Positions 7,228-10,276 of a stretch of DNA of 10,276 bases are shown here, in pieces (within the stretch, counting starts at the first letter, position 1; each line of letters opens with the position of its first letter). The notes below the pieces were generated by a model that was given only the letters and a program-made list of their open reading frames with translations, searched no databases and had not been told where the DNA came from. The stretch covers positions 1 to 10,276 of the forward strand of contig JBKPDW010000250.1 of the NCBI GenBank assembly GCA_046728115.1. Reading direction: 5' to 3'. A program made the position numbers and the translations under genes. The stretch comes from CAVSWN01 sp046728115 (GTDB lineage: Bacteria > Acidobacteriota > Vicinamibacteria > Vicinamibacterales > CAVVIG01).

Positions 7228-8643
7228 CTAGAAAGTGCTGCCGTAGAACTCGCCGAACAACTCCTGCTCCGACGGCCGGTCTTCGGGGATGGGCCGGCTG
7301 ACCCACGTCACGTTCATGTAGTGCTTCAGCGAGATGTTTTCGTTCGTGATGTTGCCGCCCCAGACGCCGCACCCCATGCTCGAGGTCATCGGCATGCCGT
7401 TGGTGAACGTACCCGCGTTCGAGCTCGATTGGATCTGTCGAACCATGATGCGGCTCACGGGCGCGACCATCGCGAGCCGGTGGATGTGGTCGTCGTCGAA
7501 CGAGTAGATGCCGCAGGAATGGCCTTTCCCCGCGGTATCGAAGATTCGCCGCACCATGTCGAGCGCCATGTCGAAGCCGTGATAACGGAAGATCGCGAGG
7601 ACGGTTCCCAGTTTCTCGGCCGAGAAAGGATGGGCTTTGCCGATGTTCTCTTCCTCGACGACCAGGAACGTCTTGTCATCCGGGATGGCAAAGCCGGCGC
7701 GTTTCGCGACGACCGATGCGGCGCGCGCGATGGTGTCGGGCGTACGGTGCCCCTCGGCATCCCAGTATGCCGCCCGAAGCAGCTCCTTTTCCCGCGCGTT
7801 TACGAGATATCCGCCTTCGCGTTGCAGTTGCGCAAGCACGGCGTCGTAGATCGCGGAATCGACCAACAGATTGCCGTCGGCTGAACATCCCGAGCCATGG
7901 TCGTTCGTCTTGCTGATCCGCGTGTTGCGGACCGCCTCCACGATGTCTGCCGTCTCGTCGATGATCATCGTCGCGTTGCCGGCGCCGACGCCGTAGGCAG
8001 GTTTGCCGGAGCCGTAGGCGGCTCGCACCATCGCGGGGCCTCCGGTAGCGATCGTCAGATCGCAGCTGCTCATCAGTTCGCACGCGAGCGGAATGCTCGG
8101 ACGCTCCACGCACAGCAGGAGATCCTCGGGCGCTCCGGCCGCTCGAAGCGCAGCCCGCATCACTCGGACGGTTTCGTTCGTGGTCTTCTTGCTCGCGGGA
8201 TGCGGCGAAAAGATGACGGCGTCCTTGCACTTGACAGCGTAGATGGCGATGCCGATTGGCGTGACATACGGGCTTGTGACCGGAATGAGGGACGCGATCA
8301 CGCCGGCAGGCTTCGCGTACTTCACAATCGCCTTGTCCGGAATCTCCTCGATGATGCCCATGCTTTTCTGCCGAAGAGCGTCGCGGAGGATGCCCAGCAC
8401 CTTCGCGCGACGTTTCGGTTCGGGGCTGCCCATGCCGCTTTCGTCGACGCTCATCTGCGCCAGTCGAGCGGCTGTCTGTTCGTTCCCTCCGGCCCACGCG
8501 ACGGCACGGCACAATCGATCGACCGCTGCCTGGTCGTAACGCGCGACTGCGCTCATGGCCGCGCGCGCACGCGCAAGCAGATCCTGCGCGGTCGCCTGCT
8601 CGGCCGGTGTCAACGCCCTCGGTTCGGTCACCGTGACGGCCAT
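7228..8643 (-). CDS. CoA-acylating aldehyde dehydrogenase
   Basis: This encodes 471 residues from the ATG at 8643. It resembles the aldehyde dehydrogenase module of AdhE and the related EutE, PduP and SauS-type acylating enzymes: aldehyde + CoA + NAD(P)+ to acyl-CoA + NAD(P)H, or the reverse. Visible landmarks are the N-terminal DESGMG at 67-72, GVIASLIPVTSP at 114-125, the ATGGPAMVRAAYGSGKPA stretch at 199-216 with GVGAGN following at 218-223, the likely catalytic Cys253 in HGSGCSADGN, and the C-terminal MGCGVWGGN at 423-431. Length and the absence of a fused alcohol dehydrogenase domain fit a stand-alone acylating enzyme. No signal peptide or microcompartment-targeting helix is obvious, so it should be a free cytosolic enzyme. 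It lies 2 nt after the citrate-synthase-like gene and 20 nt before the ThDP-enzyme gene, so it probably takes the aldehyde made by the latter. Substrate specificity (acetaldehyde, sulfoacetaldehyde or another) cannot be told from sequence. Confidence 0.92.
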   Translation of the reverse strand: MAVTVTEPRALTPAEQATAQDLLARARAAMSAVARYDQAAVDRLCRAVAWAGGNEQTAARLAQMSVDESGMGSPEPKRRAKVLGILRDALRQKSMGIIEEIPDKAIVKYAKPAGVIASLIPVTSPYVTPIGIAIYAVKCKDAVIFSPHPASKKTTNETVRVMRAALRAAGAPEDLLLCVERPSIPLACELMSSCDLTIATGGPAMVRAAYGSGKPAYGVGAGNATMIIDETADIVEAVRNTRISKTNDHGSGCSADGNLLVDSAIYDAVLAQLQREGGYLVNAREKELLRAAYWDAEGHRTPDTIARAASVVAKRAGFAIPDDKTFLVVEEENIGKAHPFSAEKLGTVLAIFRYHGFDMALDMVRRIFDTAGKGHSCGIYSFDDDHIHRLAMVAPVSRIMVRQIQSSSNAGTFTNGMPMTSSMGCGVWGGNITNENISLKHYMNVTWVSRPIPEDRPSEQELFGEFYGSTF

Positions 8644-8645
8644 GA

Positions 8646-9416
8646 TTAAAGCGCGTCCCTGGCCGGCGGACCGTCGTACTGAACCGGAATTGTGATTCGC
8701 ATCGGCTTCTCCCGGGTGTATTCCTCGAGCACCTCAGCGCTGACGCCGGCCACGCGGCCGATGATGAAGAACAGGCGGCCGACCAGCGGCGGAAATCCCA
8801 GATCGACGAGGATGGCCGCGAGCGCGCCGTCGATGTTCAGCGGGATTGGCTTGATCAGCTTTCGGATGGCATCTTCGAGCGCCCGTGCGATTCGTACGCC
8901 ATCACGAGCGAGCCCCGCCTTCTCGGCAAGGTCGAACAGCACCGCCACTCGCGGATCGATCTCGGAATGCACTCGGTGGCCGAATCCCGGTAGACGCGAT
9001 CCGGCCGCTTTGGCTTCAGCCACCAGCGCGAACGCTGCGGCCTCGATCGACAGTCCGCCGGCCGCCATGCGCGCCATCCCCGACGCGATCAGCTCCATGC
9101 AACCGGATCCGGCGCCGCCGTGTTCGTCGCCGATCGTCAGCAGTCCCGCAGCCACAGCGGCAGAGAGCGACGCCCGATTGCCGGAGGCCGCCAGCCGCGC
9201 GGCGGCACAGGACGGCGCGCCGGCACCGTGATCCGCGACGCCGATCAAGATGGCATCGAGCAATCGGCGTTCGTCAGCCGTGGGCAATCGGTCGTGATGC
9301 AGCAGAAAAATGAGATCGGTGAAGGACGAACGCCGCATCAGTTCGCGAACGTCGTAGCCCTTCACGCGGATGTGCGCGGGGCCGGCATCGACGATGGCGG
9401 TGCGCCAGGAATCCAT
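8646..9416 (-). CDS. Short citrate-synthase-fold protein, citryl-CoA-lyase-like
   Basis: This encodes 256 residues from the ATG at 9416, far shorter than true citrate synthases (about 370-430) and near the size of citryl-CoA-lyase-type members. All three catalytic positions of the fold seem kept: His99 in GDEHGGAG, His147 in PGFGHRVHSEIDPR, and Asp196 in NIDGALA (compare NVDAHSG in citrate synthase). Arg235 in TREKPMRI is a candidate carboxylate or CoA contact. The N-terminal part of the large domain is missing, as expected for this subgroup, rather than by truncation, because MDSWRTAIVD matches a natural start. Possible reactions are cleavage of a citryl-CoA-like ester to acyl-CoA plus a 2-oxo acid, or the condensation of acyl-CoA with oxaloacetate or an analogue. 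It is the first gene of the operon, facing the divergent regulatory region, with the dehydrogenase start only 2 nt downstream. No CoA-transferase or ligase that would make citryl-CoA is in the window. Confidence 0.88.
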   Translation of the reverse strand: MDSWRTAIVDAGPAHIRVKGYDVRELMRRSSFTDLIFLLHHDRLPTADERRLLDAILIGVADHGAGAPSCAAARLAASGNRASLSAAVAAGLLTIGDEHGGAGSGCMELIASGMARMAAGGLSIEAAAFALVAEAKAAGSRLPGFGHRVHSEIDPRVAVLFDLAEKAGLARDGVRIARALEDAIRKLIKPIPLNIDGALAAILVDLGFPPLVGRLFFIIGRVAGVSAEVLEEYTREKPMRITIPVQYDGPPARDAL

Positions 9417-9429
9417 TGCGGCTCTGCGG

Positions 9430-9435
9430 ATTATG
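9430..9435 (-). promoter_or_regulatory. Possible -10 element for the catabolic operon
   Basis: Read on the minus strand this is CATAAT, one mismatch from TATAAT, ending 13 nt before the ATG at 9416. No convincing -35 hexamer sits 16-18 nt upstream; that position falls in the inverted repeat at 9452-9492. A start site here would give a very short leader. Weak evidence, offered as a candidate only. Confidence 0.25.
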
Positions 9436-9451
9436 ACGGTTCACCGCGTTC

Positions 9452-9492
9452 GCGAACAGGTGTAACGGTAACAGCACCGTAACGCTGTTCGC
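9452..9492. promoter_or_regulatory. Nested inverted repeat, candidate operator in divergent promoter region
   Basis: Outer arms GCGAACAG (9452-9459) and CTGTTCGC (9485-9492) are perfect 8-base inverted repeats. Inside them ACGGT (9465-9469) and ACCGT (9476-9480) form a second inverted pair around a 6-base loop. GTAAC occurs three times (9462, 9468, 9479), and GTTCGCGAAC (9448-9457) is a perfect 10-base palindrome overlapping the left arm. TGTAACGGTAACA (9461-9473) resembles the imperfect palindromes bound by LacI/GntR-type regulators. The element lies 36-76 nt upstream of the citrate-synthase-like start, where an operator for that operon would be expected. The repeats are seen directly; binding by a regulator is inferred. 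Confidence 0.45.
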
Positions 9493-9553
9493 ATCGCCTG
9501 TCGCGGATGTTAACGTGCCAACCCACGAGCGCCGTTCCAACTGCTCGCGCCAA

Positions 9554-9595
9554 GCGGGACGTTCCCGCAGCTGGCAGCCGGTCGTGCTCCGGCTG
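9554..9595 (+). other. Two consecutive small hairpins upstream of the TonB receptor
   Basis: GCGGGA (9554-9559) pairs with TCCCGC (9563-9568) around loop CGT. CAGCCGG (9575-9581) pairs with CCGGCTG (9589-9595) around a 7-base loop. A third weak one, GAGGC/GCCTC, is at 9641-9653. There is no following T-run, so these are not typical intrinsic terminators. They may structure the leader of the receptor mRNA, but in high-GC DNA short hairpins also occur by chance. Confidence 0.3.
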
Positions 9596-9675
9596 GTCGT
9601 GACGAGTTCGAACGGCGCGTCCTGACATGCTGGCGCGTCTGAGGCTCCGCCTCGCTGGTGATCTGTCCTCGCGAC

Positions 9676-9681
9676 GGGAGG
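9676..9681 (+). promoter_or_regulatory. Shine-Dalgarno sequence of the TonB receptor gene
   Basis: GGGAGG lies 7 nt before the GTG at 9689, ideal spacing. This decides the start: the adjacent GTG at 9686 would leave only 4 nt, and no ATG is available before the signal peptide. Confidence 0.7.
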
Positions 9682-9688
9682 TGCGGTG

Positions 9689-10276
9689 GTGAAGGAGTTC
9701 CGAACGCTACTCGGCGTCGTTGTTCTCGGCTTCGCCGCGGCCGCGCCGGTTGGGGCGCAGGAGGTCGCGGGATCGCAGGTATCCGGCATCGTTCGCGATT
9801 CCAGCAACGCTGGAATTCCTGGCGCGGAAGTCACCATTACCAAGACCGACACCGGAATGGTGCGTACGGTCTTCACCGGCCAGGACGGCGCGTACGCGCT
9901 GCCAAACCTCCCGGTCGGCCCCTATCAGCTGAAGGTCGCGCTGCAGGGATTCAACACGTACGTGCGCGACGGCATCGTGCTGCAGGTCGGCACCAATCCC
10001 GAGATTAACGTGACGCTCTCGATTGGCGCGATCAGCGAGCAGGTGATCGTCACCGCGAACAGCACGCTCGTCGAGACGCGGAACACCGGCGTGGGCCAGG
10101 TGATCGACAATCAGCGGCTGATGGAAATGCCGCTGAACGGGCGGGCATCGACCGAGCTCATCTATCTCTCCGGGCTGGCGACGAGCGCGCCTGCGGGCGA
10201 CCTGAACACGAACAAGAACTTTCCGACCGCGACGATCTCGGTGGCCGGCGGACAGGCCAACGGCATCACCTACATC
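9689..10276 (+). CDS. TonB-dependent receptor with carboxypeptidase-regulatory-like domain, 3' end cut
   Basis: The GTG at 9689 opens a frame that remains open to the right edge, giving the first 196 residues of what is normally a protein of about 1000 or more. Residues 1-23 are a signal peptide (VKEFRTLLGVVVLGFAAAA, cut near VGA-QE). Residues 30-113 form a carboxypeptidase-regulatory-like beta-sandwich domain (VSGIVRDSSNAGIPGAEVTI, DGAYALPNLPVGPYQLKV, NVTLSIGAISEQV). The TonB plug begins at about 120 with ITGANS-like VTANSTLVETRNTGVG and the MPLNGR motif at 148-152, which is characteristic of the Oar-like receptors that are abundant in Acidobacteriota. It would sit in the outer membrane and import large or scarce ligands with TonB/ExbBD energy. 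The ligand is unknown. It is divergent from the catabolic operon across 272 nt and could deliver that operon's substrate, though such receptors are numerous and adjacency alone is weak evidence. Confidence 0.9.
   Translation, partial: MKEFRTLLGVVVLGFAAAAPVGAQEVAGSQVSGIVRDSSNAGIPGAEVTITKTDTGMVRTVFTGQDGAYALPNLPVGPYQLKVALQGFNTYVRDGIVLQVGTNPEINVTLSIGAISEQVIVTANSTLVETRNTGVGQVIDNQRLMEMPLNGRASTELIYLSGLATSAPAGDLNTNKNFPTATISVAGGQANGITYI

Noticed and set aside
4117..9416. Reading the operon as the sulfoacetate sauSTU pathway
   Set aside because: Only the dehydrogenase and MFS types overlap; the CoA ligase sauT is missing and the ThDP and citrate-synthase-like genes are not part of it.

Overview
The window reads as a chromosomal segment of a high-GC, Gram-negative bacterium, most likely an Acidobacteriota member (Vicinamibacteria-like). 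The clues are a secreted DUF1587/DUF1592-type haem protein, a secreted ThuA-like protein with an arginine/glycine-rich linker, a cytosolic regulator-like protein joining a winged-helix-like domain, a TolB/FlgO-like domain and TPRs, and a TonB-dependent receptor with an N-terminal carboxypeptidase-regulatory-like domain. The taxonomic call is an inference from this gene mix; there is no rRNA or other marker gene. No tRNA, rRNA, CRISPR array, transposase or integrase was seen.

Layout. Positions 1-618 (minus) hold the first 206 codons of a secreted c-type cytochrome of the DUF1592 group, cut by the window edge. Positions 763-1353 (plus) encode an unrecognised two-helix membrane protein. From 9416 down to 1380 on the minus strand lies a compact run of six genes: a short citrate-synthase/citryl-CoA-lyase-like protein, a CoA-acylating aldehyde dehydrogenase, a ThDP-dependent decarboxylase/lyase, an MFS importer, the winged-helix/TolB-like/TPR protein, and a ThuA-domain secreted protein. 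The junctions are 2 nt, 20 nt, an 8-nt overlap, 44 nt and a 4-nt ATGA overlap, which argues for one operon. A 272-nt divergent region with a nested inverted repeat and several small hairpins separates it from the TonB-dependent receptor starting at 9689 (plus), cut by the right edge.

How the genes may work together (inference). The TonB receptor could bring a small substrate across the outer membrane and the MFS protein across the inner membrane. The ThDP enzyme would decarboxylate or cleave a 2-oxo/2-hydroxy acid to an aldehyde, and the acylating dehydrogenase would oxidise it with CoA and NAD(P)+ to an acyl-CoA. The citrate-synthase-like enzyme would then condense that acyl-CoA with a 2-oxo acid, or cleave a citryl-CoA-like ester. 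I do not know a described pathway with exactly this set, and the substrate cannot be read from sequence. This operon is the main candidate for an undescribed catabolic system here.
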